From: Rhinopithecus roxellana
Lineage: Eukaryota; Chordata; Mammalia; Primates; Cercopithecidae
Assembly: GCF_007565055.1 (NCBI RefSeq)
Contig: NC_044566.1
Span: 64,293,315-64,357,314, forward strand
Reading direction: 5' to 3'
Length of the DNA stretch: 64,000 bases
The position numbers and the translations under genes are program-made. Below the pieces are notes generated by a model that worked only from the letters and a program-made list of their open reading frames with translations, was not told the origin of the DNA and searched no databases. The number at the start of each line of letters is the position of its first letter. Position 1 is the stretch's first letter. Positions 11,021-23,802 of the stretch are shown piece after piece.

Positions 11021-13110
11021 AGATGCAATGATGTTGTTTCCATCCTCAAGGGTCATTTACGCTAAAGACATACAAATAAACCTCCAATATAACGTATGGT
11101 GGAAGGGTCTGGGCACTAAATAATTGATATGTGTGACAAACTTCAGAATAGCCAAGGGAAAAATTACTGTCATGAATGGGAACCCAGTAAAACAACCTCT
11201 AAGCTGAGCTCTGAAGAACAAGAATGACTTTTCAAGACGGAGAAAGCAAAAACCAAATGCAGGGAAGGACACAAAGGCACAGGACACTGAGCTGCAGGGG
11301 GTGCTCCTGGAGCAGTGCTGGAGGTTCCCGTGAAGGAGCGCAGGAGGTGAGCTGCCGCGGGAGGAGCCGCTCAGAGGAAAGCGGGTTGTTCTGTGGACAA
11401 CAAACCAGCATTGTGGAAAGTAAGGAGTGCGGAGAGGCGCTCCCGGCTGTTTCAGAAGCACGGCTCAGCAGCAAGGGGGAGCAGGGAGACAAGAGCCAGA
11501 GCCAGGTCTGCAAATCCCTCTGACTAAGGACCCCTTTGCCACCGTGGCCCTTCTGTTTGATTTCAACTTAAATGTCACAGCCTCAGGTAAGCTTTCCATG
11601 TGCCCCCAGGCTGGTGCACTCGCCTTTCATCCACATTCAGGGCACCCTGACCCCCTCCCTTTGAAATCCTCCTCCAACTTGAGGTCACTGGTTTAACGTT
11701 CCTCCGGCTCCCACGGCCCTGCCAGCAGGGTGAGGCCTGACAGGCCCACGGATCTCCAGGGCTTCATGCACTTGTAGACACTCAACAAATGACTGTTGAG
11801 TGAATTAAATGAACAGAAAAGGTGACAAAGGCCTGAATTAAGTCACTGAACAGGTAAAGAAGAGACACACAGGAGAAACCAGAAGCAAGAAAGGACATGG
11901 TGGCTGATGGAGGACAGGGGAGGATGGACTGCTGAGGATGATGAGGTTCAGCCAGAGACGGGGAGGCTGTCTACGCCCTTACCTGAAACAGGACTCAGAA
12001 GGAACTAGCACTGCGGACAGCACTCAACAACTCTTCCTACACCTGAACTCAGCACCACACTTTTCCTCTCCCCTCTCTCCTTCCCTCGCTGTGTAACAAA
12101 ATTGAGCATTGTAAATAATAATAAAAGTTTCTGCCTTTCTATTTCCTAGCTCTAGTGGGAAACTAGCACACAAGAGACAAACCAAATCAAATTCTTCACT
12201 ATTCATCTGTCATGGGATTTTATTTGCCCTGTTCGAGTGGGCAAGTGATGGCTTCTGGGTTAGCACGGACCTGTTGGAAAGGCTAGCACAGTTTGGTGCC
12301 ACTGAAATACAAAGGGGTTAAATATGGAAGGATGGAGGCTCAGCTGCTTTTCTGACACTAGCTAGGACAGCACGTCGTCAGCTTAAAGACAGATGTTGAT
12401 CGTTCCAGGTTCTGCAATAAGAGATGATGCAAGTCTCTTGTTATCACGGAAAGCTGAACCAAGTCTCTAGGTAAAGATTCTAAAGACAAGTAGTGGGACA
12501 CAATCTTGTTTCTACAGTTAAGACAGTGGACTCCGTCTCCCTGGATTATTTTAGCTATAGAGCTCTGATACAGGAGCCTCAGAAGATAAAATGTGGCTTG
12601 GGCATTGGGTCAGAGTCTCACAACTGGTCCCAGACAGGTCCAGTCTACTGCATTAGAGGCTGAAGTTAGGTCAGATTCTGCAGATAACCTGGCTTGGCTG
12701 TCAGCTCTTTTCTTGAATGAGGGTCTAACTGTTGAGTAGATGAATAACTGTGTCCAACTCTACTTGGCTCCTCGTAAAAATAAATGCTTTGAAAAACCCA
12801 TCCTGCAAATGTGAGGCGCGAAAGCTGACAGAGCTTTCTAAATGAGCCGCCTCAGGGTCTGCTTGCTTCCTGTTCTTGGTTGACTCACTAAAATGTGAAG
12901 CCCCTAAACCTTTTAATAAGCTGCAACGTGGAAACGGTAAATGAGTAACCCTGTCTGTGGAGGCTGGAGCAGCCTTCGGCATAAAGATGAGGTGAGAGGA
13001 GGGAGAGCAGAGGAGAAAGAGGGAGGTAAAATCATCGTGTGCTGAAAGGCAAATGGGCTATAGTTTAATGTTTCCCTGCAGGGCCAGCCTCACTCACGCA
13101 CTCACCCACC
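11021..13110. other. Intergenic sequence, nothing recognised
   Basis: No repeat family, CpG island or gene could be assigned. Open frames near 11057-11523 overlap on three frames and lack protein-like features. Confidence 0.3.
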
Positions 13111-13167
13111 CGTTCATTCATTCAATTCATTCGTTCGTTCATTCATTCTCTCATTCATTCATTCGTA
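13111..13167. repeat. (ATTC)n / (GTTC)n microsatellite
   Basis: This is an interrupted tetranucleotide run, 'gttcattcattcaattcattcgttcgttcattcattctc...'. It is likely length-polymorphic. Confidence 0.9.
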
Positions 13168-13389
13168 TGTGCAAGGCACTGTGTGAGGCCTGGATCATGG
13201 TGATTGCTCAAGTGTTTGTTGAATGAATCAAAAAGAAAAGTAATACAGGAAATAATACAGAAATTATTAAGAGAAAAAATGTTTAAGCATTTATTGTTTT
13301 GTAATGTTTTATTGTATGTAAAGGCTATTAGGTATACAGTACTCTTATATTAATTAAAGCAAGACATTAAGCTAAAGAACCAAAGGGCT

Positions 13390-14845
13390 TTTTAAAAATT
13401 AATGGACTTTATTTTTTAGGGCGGTTTTAGGTTTACAGAAAAATTGAGCAGAAAAGGGTTTCCATATACCTTCCCTCTATACACAGTTTCCCATCTTGTT
13501 AACATCTTGCATTAGTGTGGGGCCCTTGATAAAACTGATGAACCAATATTGATGCATCTTTATTTACTAAAGCCCATTGCCCTCACTAAGACTCATTCTT
13601 GATGCTGTACATTCTGAGTCTGGACAAATGTCTAAAGACATGTGTGCACAATTTAATATCATGCCGAAGAGTTTTCCTGCCCTAAACGTCCTCTGCACTC
13701 GACCTTGTGCATCCCTCCCTCCTCCCCTAGCCCCAGAATCCACTGATTATCTTACTGCCACCATAGTTTTGCCTTTTCCAGAGTGTCTTCTAGTTGGAAT
13801 CACACAGTATGTAGCCTTTTCAGATTGGCCTCTTTTATGTCAATGTGCATTAAGGCTTCTCTATATCTTATGATTTGAGAGTTAACTTCTTTTTGCTGCT
13901 GAGTAATATTCCATTGTCTGAATGTACCATAGTTGGTTTATCTGCCACCTTCTGAAGGACATGTTGTTTGCTCCCAAGTCTTACTTGAATAAAGCTGCTA
14001 TAAACATTGTGTTTTTGTGTGAAAGCATTTTCAACTCATTTGGGTGAATGCCAAGAAATTTGATTGATGGATCTTACGGTAACTATGTTTAACTTTGCAA
14101 GAAACTGCTAAATGGTCTTCCACAGTAGCTGTACAATTTTGCGTTCCTACCAGCGATGAATGAGAGTTTCCATTGATCCACATCCTTACCATTTGATATT
14201 TTCAGTGTTTTGGGTTTTGGCCATTCTAATAGAGGTGGTATCTCATGTATGTTTTAATGTGCATTTCTCTGATGACATTTGATGTGAAGCATCTTTTCAT
14301 ATGTTTATTTGCCATCTGTATATCTTCTGGATGAGGTGTCTATTAAGGCTTGGGCCTGTTTTTTAATTGGGTTGTTGGTTTTCTTATTGTTGAGCTTTAA
14401 GGTCCTTTGTGTAGTTTGAATACCAGTCCTTTATCAAATACATGCTTTACAACTATTTTCTCCCAGCCTGTGACTTGTCTTCTGATTTCCTTAGTGCTCT
14501 GTGACTTTCACAGAGCAGCAGGTTTTACTGTGAATGAAGTGAATGAAGTCCAACTTACTGATTTCTTCTTTCATGGATCGTGCTTTCAGTGTTGTAGCTA
14601 AAAAGTCACCCCCAAACCCAAGGTCACCTAGATTATCTCATCTGTTATCTCCTAGAAGGTTTGAAGTTTTGCATTTTACATTTAGGTCTGTGATCCATTT
14701 CAAGTTAATTTTTGTTAAAGGTGTAAATTCTGTGTCTAGATTCTTTTGTGTATGTGTGTGTTTGGATATTCAGTTGTTCCAGCACCATTTATTGAAAAGA
14801 CTCTCCTGTCTCCAGTGAGTTGCCTTTGCTCCCAAAATCTAAATC
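13390..14845 (-). mobile_element. Old L1 (L1M-class) 3' part, antisense
   Basis: The T-rich text follows L1 in reverse: 'aatggactttattttttagggcggttttaggtttacag', 'gagtaatattccattgtctgaatgtacc', 'gtttgaataccagtcctttatcaaatacatg' and 'agttgttccagcaccatttattgaaaagactc'. The left edge is the L1 3' side. No frame is intact, so this is a dead fossil copy. Confidence 0.85.
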
Positions 14846-17650
14846 TTTAAACTGATAGATATGCTGTTCGAACCCAAAGGAGTGAAGAGTTGTTCTGAAC
14901 ATACGTTTCAATAGGTGAAGGCAAAAGAGACCCAGGGGCAGCTTTGGGCCCCAAGGCCTGGACTGTTCTCCTTGGCTGAACCCTCTATGATGCCATGTTC
15001 AGCCGAAGGTTCAGCTGGGGACATTGTGACATCTCCCTGGGAGGTCTTCAAGTACAGACAACCTGGGCACACCTGGGCGTGTGCAGGAGGCTGAAGCCGT
15101 CCAGCAAGATGTCACCAAGGAGCCCGGGTGCTGAGTGACTCAATGGGGATCCCAGGAACAAAGGAGCCACCCGGCCTCCGCACGACACCATCCACACTGA
15201 GATTAGATCCAAACTCGCACTGCAGTGACACCATCAAATTATAACCTGGCAAGACAAGAGAGGAAGGGCAATGGCTAGGAAACGTGACACAAATGAGACT
15301 GTCAGCAGTTGAAGGCTTTGCATTGAGTGGGAAATATCATATAGGAATAGAGAGGGGTAAAGATGGAGACTACTGCATTCCAGACACTACAGCCGGTCTT
15401 TCAGAGACAAGGTCTGGTATAAGACTCTAACAATTCTGCGAGGTGCTTCAACATCCCCACTGGACCAAGGAGGACACTGGGGAGAAAGGAATAAGAGGAC
15501 AGAACAGCAAAGAAGAAAGGGAAGGAAAGCGAGAGGCGAGCTGCAGGGAGCATCTGCTGGGGTGCAGGTGCTTCTGGGAACTTTCCTTGGCGAGAATGTA
15601 AGGCAGCAAGCTGACTTGTCTGGGGATCTGTCATTAACAAGAGCTGGGCCATGGCTGGAGGTAAGTCCTCCAAACCTGGCATCATCCAGAAAGCACTCAG
15701 AATCTTGGCTAAACAGCTGACAACTGTGCCACAGCCAGACACTGAGGAGCAGGAGCCGAGGCAGCATTGACTGAAATATCCCACGAGATGGGAGGAGAGC
15801 AAAGGTGTGCAGGCTGAGTGAATCGGCTTCCAGGAGACAGGAGTCAAAGGTGGTGCCAGGCAGAGAAAGGTCATAGAGTTGGGAATTGTGCTAAACACAG
15901 CCTGACTAGGCTCTGGCACCTGCTAGTTGGGAGGCCTCTTGAAGTCACAATGGACCCCTTGTAAAACGGACAATATGACCCCTCTTGTAGGACTGTTGTA
16001 GACTGCTGGAAGGTAGAGCTAATGCCTAACCCATACCATTTATTAATAAACAGTAAACACGATTATAATCCCATCCTTGGAGGATGTCTGAGTTCTGCTA
16101 GGAAGCTCGGAGAGGGAAGGCATTTCTGTTGTGGGAGATTTTAAGGTAGCATTTAAGGTGGGGAGGGGGACTCTGCAGTCATTAGCTCCTCCCTGCTCTC
16201 TCCCCAGGGCAGGGCCTTCTTTTCTAGCCCCTTAGATTTCCTTTAATCCCACCAGCACATGGGAACAACACCCAGAATCAGCTGAAAGTGTGATTTCAGA
16301 CTTGCTGCAAGTGGAGTTAGGGACCCCAAAGCCAAGGACTGCTTCCCCCAAAGGAGCCGAGCCTCTGTGGACTGTGGAAAGGCTGTGGTAAAGTGCTTTT
16401 CGCTGGGAAGGACTGGGACCTGGACAACTGAACATGCTTCATTACCGTCAAGAGAGGGTAGGAAAAAAGTTACCGCAAAGGTCACCTGGAAACTAACGGG
16501 AAAGTCAGGCATAGACTTAAACCACCGTTTTCATTTACTGACGTAATGCCAGTGGACTCCTGGTGCGTCCCAATATTCTACGCTAAATGCTTTAATTCTT
16601 ACCGCAGGCCCCCAACAAAATCGCAATGGCTGTGTTCAGCTCAAGCCCTGGCCAGACAACTGTCTTTGGTAATATGCCTGGGCTAAGACTCCCGTACCTT
16701 AAGACTTGTATTTTGGAAACTGGTCCGGGAACAAAAGTCAACAACAACAGCAACAACAACAAACCATGTCACAAACTCATGGCTGTAAAGGCTGCATTTG
16801 TAGTGCATGAACAGCAAGTGATCACTTCATTTTCAAAGAGCAATTTCCATTACATTTACAATACAGTCTTCATTATTTTTAAACAAAGGATAAGAAAATG
16901 ACACTCTTAAATATCCCTTGTCTCTTCTAGCTTATTTTTTAATCTTGTTTCTTACAATAAATGTATTACACAGTCACTGTGGGAAAAACATAACAAATTA
17001 AGATGACTTGCGAAATCACCTATAGCAGGTATCATAACTGTTACCGTCTGTGGTGACTCCTTTTCGTCGGCCTCACACATACACATAGGGTCTGAACAAG
17101 CCTTTTTATTAGATGTGCTGCCTTTGCTCTCCTGTTCTCGACCTGTCTTGGCACCTGCTGCCCTGGCGCCCTCTTGGCAGCCCTCCCTATGGGCCTGCAC
17201 TTTCTGGCTTACTGGCTGCCCCCCTCAACCGTCAGCCCCTGGAAGGAGGAGCCCTGTGGGCCGTGCTGGCCCTAGAACTTTCAGCGTAGCAGGACTCCGA
17301 AACCTCTGCTGGGAGGAAGAGTGAGCCCACCTGTGGTTGTCAGCTGGTCTGGTCTGTGGAGCCCAGATGTTTGGCCAAGCAACAGTCTAGATGTGGCCGG
17401 GAAGGTACTTTTAGGTGCGATTAACATAAATCGCTAGACTTGAGCAAAGCAGATGCCCCTCCACCTTGGGGGTGGGCCTCATCCAATCGGGGGAAAGTCA
17501 GAAGCAAGAAGCCTGAGGATCCCCGAGGAAGAAGAAGTCCTCCCCACACTGCCTTCCGACTCCAGGAGGAATCCTCACCTCTCACCTGGGCCTCCAGCCA
17601 GCCCCGCAGACTTTGGACTCGCCAGCCCCACATGGAGACAGCCAATTCCT
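14846..17650. other. Intergenic sequence with scattered ancient fragments
   Basis: About 15930-16060 resembles an inverted MIR ('ccccttgtaaaacggacaatatgac', 'taggactgttgtagact...', 'ctaatgcctaaccc'). A short (caacag)-like run, 'caacaacaacagcaacaacaac', is near 16737. Open frames up to 172 codons occur on the minus strand (15401-15919) but show no protein signature. Confidence 0.4.
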
Positions 17651-17660
17651 TAAAATCAAG

Positions 17661-17720
17661 CTCTGTGTGTGTGTGCGTGTGTGTGTATTTTCACATACAC
17701 ACACACATACACACACACAC
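17661..17720. repeat. (TG)n followed by (CA)n, imperfect inverted repeat
   Basis: A tgtg/cgtg tract (17664-17687) is followed after a short 'tattttcaca' spacer by a tacacaca tract (17693-17720). The arms are complementary, so this could form a hairpin or Z-DNA. Confidence 0.9.
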
Positions 17721-20000
17721 ATCCTCTGGGTTCTTCTCCTCTGGAGTGCCCCGAGTAACACACCATCCTTCTGGAAATTGTCTCCACCTGTCAGCGGTCA
17801 GCACACAGCCATGCTGGCCCCTCTCTGGCCTGGCCTCCTCCCCCTTAATTCCTCCTGCCTCCCACCATGGCTGGCTCCCCAGCTGCCTTCCTGCAAGGCT
17901 CAGCTTTGGAACTCTACCTTCTCTCCCACCCAGGTCCTTCTTAGACAACTCACCCTTCCTCCCAGCCACTGTGGACTGACTCAATTCCCCTGGAACTCAG
18001 GAGCACAGGCAGGTTTGAGCGTGAGGAGATGGTCCTGGGGGTGACAACCCTCCCCCGACTTTGGCCTTGTCATGTACCCCTGTTCCCCCGCACAAGCTGC
18101 CCATGCAGCCAGGCCCGCTCATCTCACCACACTCCTGCCAGTGGCCACATGCCGGCCCCCCGAACCTCCAGCCACCGTCTCCTCTCTGCTCAGGCTCTGA
18201 AGCTTCTCCCAGATCTTCATTCTCACGGAGCTCTCTCCTGATTCCCTGCAGAACAGCATTTGGCTTTCATGTGTCTCGTCCTGTGAAACAATTTTCTGTG
18301 TGACATTATTATATAGTACACTCTTCTGTAGCCAGAACTAACAGGATTATAACAAGTCACCCCAGGATGTGGATTTAAGGTCATGGAAATGCCCCCCAAA
18401 AATGAGTGCTGCAGAAATATCTTTATCTCAGAAATTACTGACATGTTACTAAAGAAACCCTGGAAATACTAAAGTTCATTCAAAAACAAAGCAAAATAAG
18501 AAAAACAGGCCGGATATTTGTATCAATGGGAAAAAGTCACACCCTAAGTAGGCGTACACCGACACGGTGTGGGAAGCGAAGGTGTGCAAACAAGGGCTGC
18601 ACTCTGTGTGCAGTCAGAGAGCACGGAGTCAAAGGCCAGGAGTCTAGCGCTCTTTCGGGCAGTAAGCCTGGCTCTGGATGGTAGACCACATACTGGACAG
18701 AGAAATAACCCTGTAAAGCACCCACTTTTTCTGATCTAATTCTAGGCTTGGCAGAAGCCATGTGAGAGGAGGCTGGGCACCCAAGTGGGCCTTCCCACCA
18801 AGCACATCCCGGGCCAGAGGCATCTCCCAGAGAAAATCGTCACGTTGGCACTGTGGCTTTGGATCCAGACTGTTGTGGCTTTGATGACCACAAGATTGTT
18901 TCTGGGATGTGGAGATAAGGACCATTCTGGTTTGTACCTCTGCACTCTGTACCTCACTGAGAATGCTCGTGACCACTGGATCAGGGACACCTTCATATTT
19001 AACAGCCCCCGTCCCTTTAACAGCAGGTGTCACACCTCTCAGTTAGAGCCCAACTATCTGGAGGGTCAGCACAATGTCCCATCTTTGCCCTACAGCGTCC
19101 CTCTCTGAAGTACAAGGCATCTGACTGATTGTAAGTTTTCTGGGAACTACTCTTCGTATTTTCACCTACCAGACCCTTCTCTAAATAGTTGCAATTAGTC
19201 CATTCAACAATTACTTCTCAAATGTATTCATTCATTGAACAAACACTTTCTGAGCTCCCAGAATGCATCAAACATGGCACTAGTGCTTGCACAGGGGCAC
19301 AAAGCGCTGGACCATGCAGCCAGCCATGGTTCCTGCTGCAAGGAGTCCTCGGTCGAGTGGGAAGGCAGACAGTGAATGAGCCAGTGCACATCACAAACAG
19401 TGCACCGCGATGCCTCGGAGAAATGGCTGATGCTAGGGCTGGAGCGCAGTGTACCAAGTGGTCTAGAGCATCTTAGAGTGCCAGAAAGAAAATGCTACAC
19501 ACACATACACACACACACAAAGATGGGTGTGCATCAAAAGGGAAACAGGAGCCAGATGAAAGCACAAAATAAAGAACAATAATTCAAAGTCTAAAATAAA
19601 TATCCATGAGTTCATACTGATATCAATGAATGATTGAACACATGAATAAATTGGGGGAAGGGACGAATCTCCCGTGCAGAAGAATAGCAGGTGACGATGT
19701 GGCCACTCCTCAGGAAGGCGGAGCACCTCTCCCCACCCTCCAGCAGGAGTGATTTCCTCAAGGAACACAGCATGGAGAGGGGAAAGAGGCACCTGACAGT
19801 GGAGAAACCTGGTACATACCACCTCAGCCAGGTGTCCAAGCTGAGCATCGACAGTGACAAGTCCTGTTGACTGTCATCTGTGCCTTCAGCGTAATGTGAT
19901 AGAAATGGCCCTTTACCTCTGTGGTCCTCCTCCCAAAACACACAAGCCCGTCTGATCATGAGAAAAACATCAGACAAACCCGGTGTGAGGGACATGGATG
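17721..20000. other. Intergenic sequence with a CA tract and an ancient repeat remnant
   Basis: About 19195-19380 ('ttcattcattgaacaaacactttctgagctccc...gcactagtgcttg...tggttcctgctgcaaggag') has the layout of a MIR- or L2-type remnant. A short CA run is at 19497-19520. No exon is recognised. A 178-codon minus-strand frame at 19612-20148 overlaps the MaLR boundary and looks like chance. Confidence 0.4.
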
Positions 20001-20012
20001 AAGACAAGAACT

Positions 20013-21522
20013 TGTTACCGAGTAGCGGGCTGTTGCTATAACAAACACCTGAAAATGTGGAGGCAGCCTTGGAACTGGGTGATGCTTGGAGGCTGGAAGA
20101 ATTTGGAGAGCAGGCTAGAAAAAAGCTAGGTTGCTGTGAATGGAGCATTCAGGGCAATTCTGGTGAGGACTCAGAAGAAGAAGAGAGCTGTAAGGAAAGT
20201 CTGGATCTTCTCAGAGATTGCTTAAGTGGTTGTGACCAGAATGTTGTAGAGATACAGGCAGTGAAGCCCATTGTGATGAGGTCTCAGATGGAAATGAGAA
20301 ACAAAGTTTTGGAAACTGGAGTAAAAGTCACACTTGTTATAAAGTGGCAAATAACTTAGCTGAACTGTGTCTATGCCCAAGGACTTTATGGAAGGCAGAC
20401 TTTAAGAGCAACAAACTAGGATATCCGGTGGAAGAAACAGCTAAGCAACAAAGTGTTCAAGGTGCTGTGTGGCTTCTTTGGGCTGCTTACAGTATAATGA
20501 GAGAAGAGAGAAAAGATTTAAAGACAGAATTTAGGCCGGGCGCGGTGGCTCACGCCTGTAATCCCAGCACCTTGGGAGGCCGAGGCAGGCGGATCACGAG
20601 GTCAGGAGATCGAGACCATCTGGCTAACACGGTGAAACCCCGTCTCTACTAAAAAATACAAAAAAACTAGCCGGGCGTGGTGGCGGGCGCCTGTAGTCCC
20701 AGCTACTTGGGAGGCTGAGGCAGGAGAATGGCGTAAACCCGGGAGGCGGAGCTTGCAGTGAGCTGAGATCTGGCCACTGCACTCCAGCCCAGGCGACAGA
20801 GCGAGACTCTGTCTCAAAAAAAAAAAAAAAAAAAAAGAATAAAAAACATGTTCAGGAGAGACTATTGAGGGCAGCCAAGACACCGTTTGCTAAAGAGATT
20901 ATGGCTAGAAGGAAACCAGGTTCTATTCGCCAAGATAATTAGACAATGACCCTGAAGGCATTCCAGAGATCTTCACGGTAAGCTAAGACTTTGAGGGCAA
21001 GGCTCTCAGAGAGGTGCCTGTGGGACTTCAGCATACACTGCCCTACACTGCCCTGGGACTCTGCTCCCCAAATTCTGGCACAGCACCCCACAGATTGACC
21101 CACCATTCTGGAAGGTGTAAGCTGCAAACCTTGGTGGCATCCATGTGGCGCTGACTCTGCAGACATGCAGAATGCACAAGCTAGAGGGCCATGGTGGCCT
21201 TCACCTAGATTTCAAAGGATGACTTGCACAGACTAGGGGCTCAGGCAGAGACTTGTCACAGAGATGGGTCCATGGGAGCCGGGGAGCCCCTGATCCCCCA
21301 GAACTGTAGGGTCACCAGTGTGCAACTCAACTCCAACCTGGGAAAGCTGCAGGCATGAGACTATGAGAGCTGCTGGGTGGACTGAGCCCAGCAAAGCCAC
21401 AGGGGAGGGGCTGCCTGAGGTCTTGAGGGGTCCAAGCCCCACTCCAATGTGCCCAGATTGCAGGACAGGGAGTCAGAGGAGATTATTCTCCAGCTTTAAG
21501 ACTTAATGTTGTTTTCCATTGA
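20013..21522 (+). mobile_element. MaLR (MST/THE1-type) internal region
   Basis: Text typical of MaLR internal sequence is present: 'ggcagccttggaactgggtgatg', 'ggaggctggaagaatttggagagcaggctagaaaaa', 'gcaacaaagtgttcaaggtgctgtgtggc' and 'ctgaaggcattccagagatcttcacgg'. It ends against a matching 3' LTR. No 5' LTR is seen before it. The family is non-autonomous, and no viral protein is encoded here. Confidence 0.8.
20534..20838 (+). mobile_element. Old World monkey-type AluY in the MaLR internal region
   Basis: It carries 'ggcgtaaacccgggaggcggagcttgcagtgagctgagatctggccactgc', the monkey-type variant string, and an A18 tail. It splits the MaLR internal sequence. Confidence 0.9.
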
Positions 21523-21865
21523 TATAGTTTGGGTATTTGTCCCCTCCAAATCTCATGTTGAAATGTAACCTCCAATGTTGGAGGCGAGGCCTAGTGGGAG
21601 GTGTCTGGATCATGGTGGCGGATCCCTAAAGAATGGCTTAGTGCCATCCCCTTTGTGACCAATGAGTTCACTTGAGATCTGGTTGTTTGAAAGTGTAGAG
21701 CACCTCCCTGCTTTTTCTCTTGCTCGCACTCTAACCATGTGAGACATTTGCTCTCCCTTGGCCTTCTACCATAACTGGAAACTTGCTGAGACCTTCACCA
21801 GAAGCAGATGCTAGCACCATGCTTTTTGCACTGTCTGCAGAACCATGACTGCATTAAATTTATTT

Positions 21866-22240
21866 CCTTTTCTTTTCCTGAGACCAGTCTCACTGTGTTG
21901 CTCAGGCTGGAGCACAGTGGCGAGATCATAGCTCACAGACTCAAGCAATCCTCCTGCTTCAGCCTCCTGAGTAGCTGGGACTACAGGCACACACAACCAC
22001 ACCCAGCATATATATATATATACACACATATATATACACACACACACACACATATATATGTATATATTTACTAGAGATGTACATATATATGTGTGTATGT
22101 GTATATATATGTATATATTTACTAGAGATGAGGTCTCACTATGTTGCCCAGGCTGGTCTTGAACTCCTGAACTCAAGCAATCCTCCTGCCTCGGCCTCCC
22201 AAAGTGCTGGGATTATAGGCATGAGCCACCACACTGGCCT
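21866..22240 (-). mobile_element. Old Alu (AluJ-like) expanded by an internal TA/CA microsatellite
   Basis: The inverted Alu body ('gagaccagtctcactgtgttgctcaggctgg', 'gtagctgggactacaggc', 'gggattataggcatgagccacc') is interrupted at the A-rich linker position by alternating TA, CA and TG tracts (22006-22115). Confidence 0.85.
22006..22115. repeat. Compound (TA)n(CA)n(TG)n microsatellite with an internal duplication
   Basis: Runs of ta, ca and tg alternate. The word gtatatatttactagagatg occurs twice (near 22059 and 22110), so the microsatellite grew together with a piece of flanking Alu. Confidence 0.85.
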
Positions 22241-22645
22241 GTCTTTTCTTTATAAATTACCCAGCCTCAGGTATTTCTTTGTGGCAATGCAGAAACAGCC
22301 TAACACATGCATGTTGGGTTCTAGATGTAGCTGGAACCAGTTACCCCTTTCTTCTTGCCTGTCTCTCCCTTTTGGAATGAAATGCCTCTCCTATGCCTGC
22401 CCCACCGCTGTCTTTTGGGAGTAGAGAGTCTGTTTTGATTTCACAGGCTCGCGGCTGGAAATGAGTCTGCCTCAGGCGAGTCATGCCGGCCTTGGAATCT
22501 CAGCCTCATCGGATTTAGATTGCACTCTGGAGTTTGAACTTTTCAGTTGGTACTGGAAGAGTTAAGCTTTTGGGGACTATTGGGATGAAATGAATGTATT
22601 TCACATGTGAGAAAGGCATGAATTTTGGAGGCTAGGAGAGAATGC

Positions 22646-23068
22646 TATGGCTTGAATGTGTCCCCTAAAGTTAATGTGTTGGAAACTTAATCCCCAATGC
22701 AACAGTGTTGAAAGATGGGAGGGACTTTTAAGAGGTGATGAGGTGTGATGGCTTTGCCCTCATGAATGGATTAATGCTGTGATCTCTAGAGTGGGTTAGT
22801 TATCTTGGGAGTGGGTTCCTGAAAAAACAATGAATTTGACCCCCTTACTCTCTCTCCACTCCCACCTCTCTTTTCTTTCCCTATCCCTCTCATTCTTTTG
22901 CGCTTCCACGTCTGCCATGGGAAAACACAGCAAGAAAACTCTAGCTGGATGCCAGCATCTTGATATCAGACTTCCCAGCCTCTAGAACTGTGAAAAATAC
23001 ATTTCTTTTCTTTATCAATTACCAGTCTATGGTATTCTGTTATAGCAACACAAATGGACTAAGACAAC
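22646..23068 (+). mobile_element. MLT1-type MaLR solo LTR
   Basis: It starts tgctatggcttgaatgtgtcccc, continues 'ggaaacttaatccccaatgcaacagtgttg' and 'catgaatggattaatgctgtgatc', and ends 'cttcccagcctctagaactgtg...tatggtattctgttatagcaacacaaatggactaagac'. This is the full MLT1 order. Confidence 0.85.
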
Positions 23069-23800
23069 TAATTTTCAGTTTTCAAATGAGCATCCCATCA
23101 AGTCCTTAAGTTTTATACAGTCCACATTTAATTTCTGCTGCAACAAGACTATCTGATGAGTAGCAAAAACTGAAGGACAGTGTTCAGTGTTAAGGCCATG
23201 CAAACTAATATAGATAATCTGAACAGAAAAAGAGATATTTTACACAGTGATGAGATGGTTTCATTTTTGGACACCTGAGCAAATGCAACACATTATCTGC
23301 AACAACTTTGGTTTGAAAGTTCTATCCTGCACCAGTCCTAGAACAATTTCCACTGGTCCAGAATGTCAATGCTCAGACACAGTACTGCATGGAACCAGGT
23401 GCAGGATTGAGAACAGGGCATGCTTTAGAAAAAGCAAAAGCTGTTTCCAGGACTATCTGCTATGCTAGTTCAGCTTTGCCAAGCAATATTCAGATACTCA
23501 TGGAGCAGCATATACTATGAGCAAAGTACTTAGTATTGTAGAAATGCAAAAGAAGAAGAAGAAGAAGAAAAGCTTAAACTGTTTATAATCCCCAAAGAAG
23601 TTTACAATATGCTTAGAAAAATTATTTTACTATGTAAACAGCTGATCCTGGCTGGAGCATCTGTTTGGGAGAGGAATGGAGAGGAGACTGGGAAGTCCAC
23701 CGTGGTTAAATTGTGTGGGGCAGGACAGAACACCCAAGATTCACTGCACAGGGCACTTCTGGGCAGTATGAGGATGGATGTCTAACACAAAAGCCTAGAG
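23069..23800. other. Intergenic sequence with an (AAG)n run
   Basis: An (aag)6-type run is at 23549-23569. Nothing else is recognised. Confidence 0.5.
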
Positions 23801-23802
23801 AT

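Larger units (their letters stand above)
21523..22297 (+). mobile_element. MST-type MaLR 3' LTR, split by an Alu
   Basis: It starts tgatatagtttgggtatttgtcccc and continues with 'ggcctagtgggaggtgtctggatcatgg', 'gagatctggttgtttgaaag' and 'gagacatttgctctccc'. After the Alu it ends with 'tataaattacccagcctcaggtatttctttgtggcaatgc...aacagcctaacaca'. It is the 3' LTR of the provirus to its left. Confidence 0.85.

Noticed and set aside
15401..15919. 172-codon minus-strand frame
   Set aside because: It overlaps another long frame on the same strand in a different phase, with no protein motif. Chance is the simplest reading.
19612..20148. 178-codon minus-strand frame
   Set aside because: It runs into the MaLR internal region in antisense and shows no domain.
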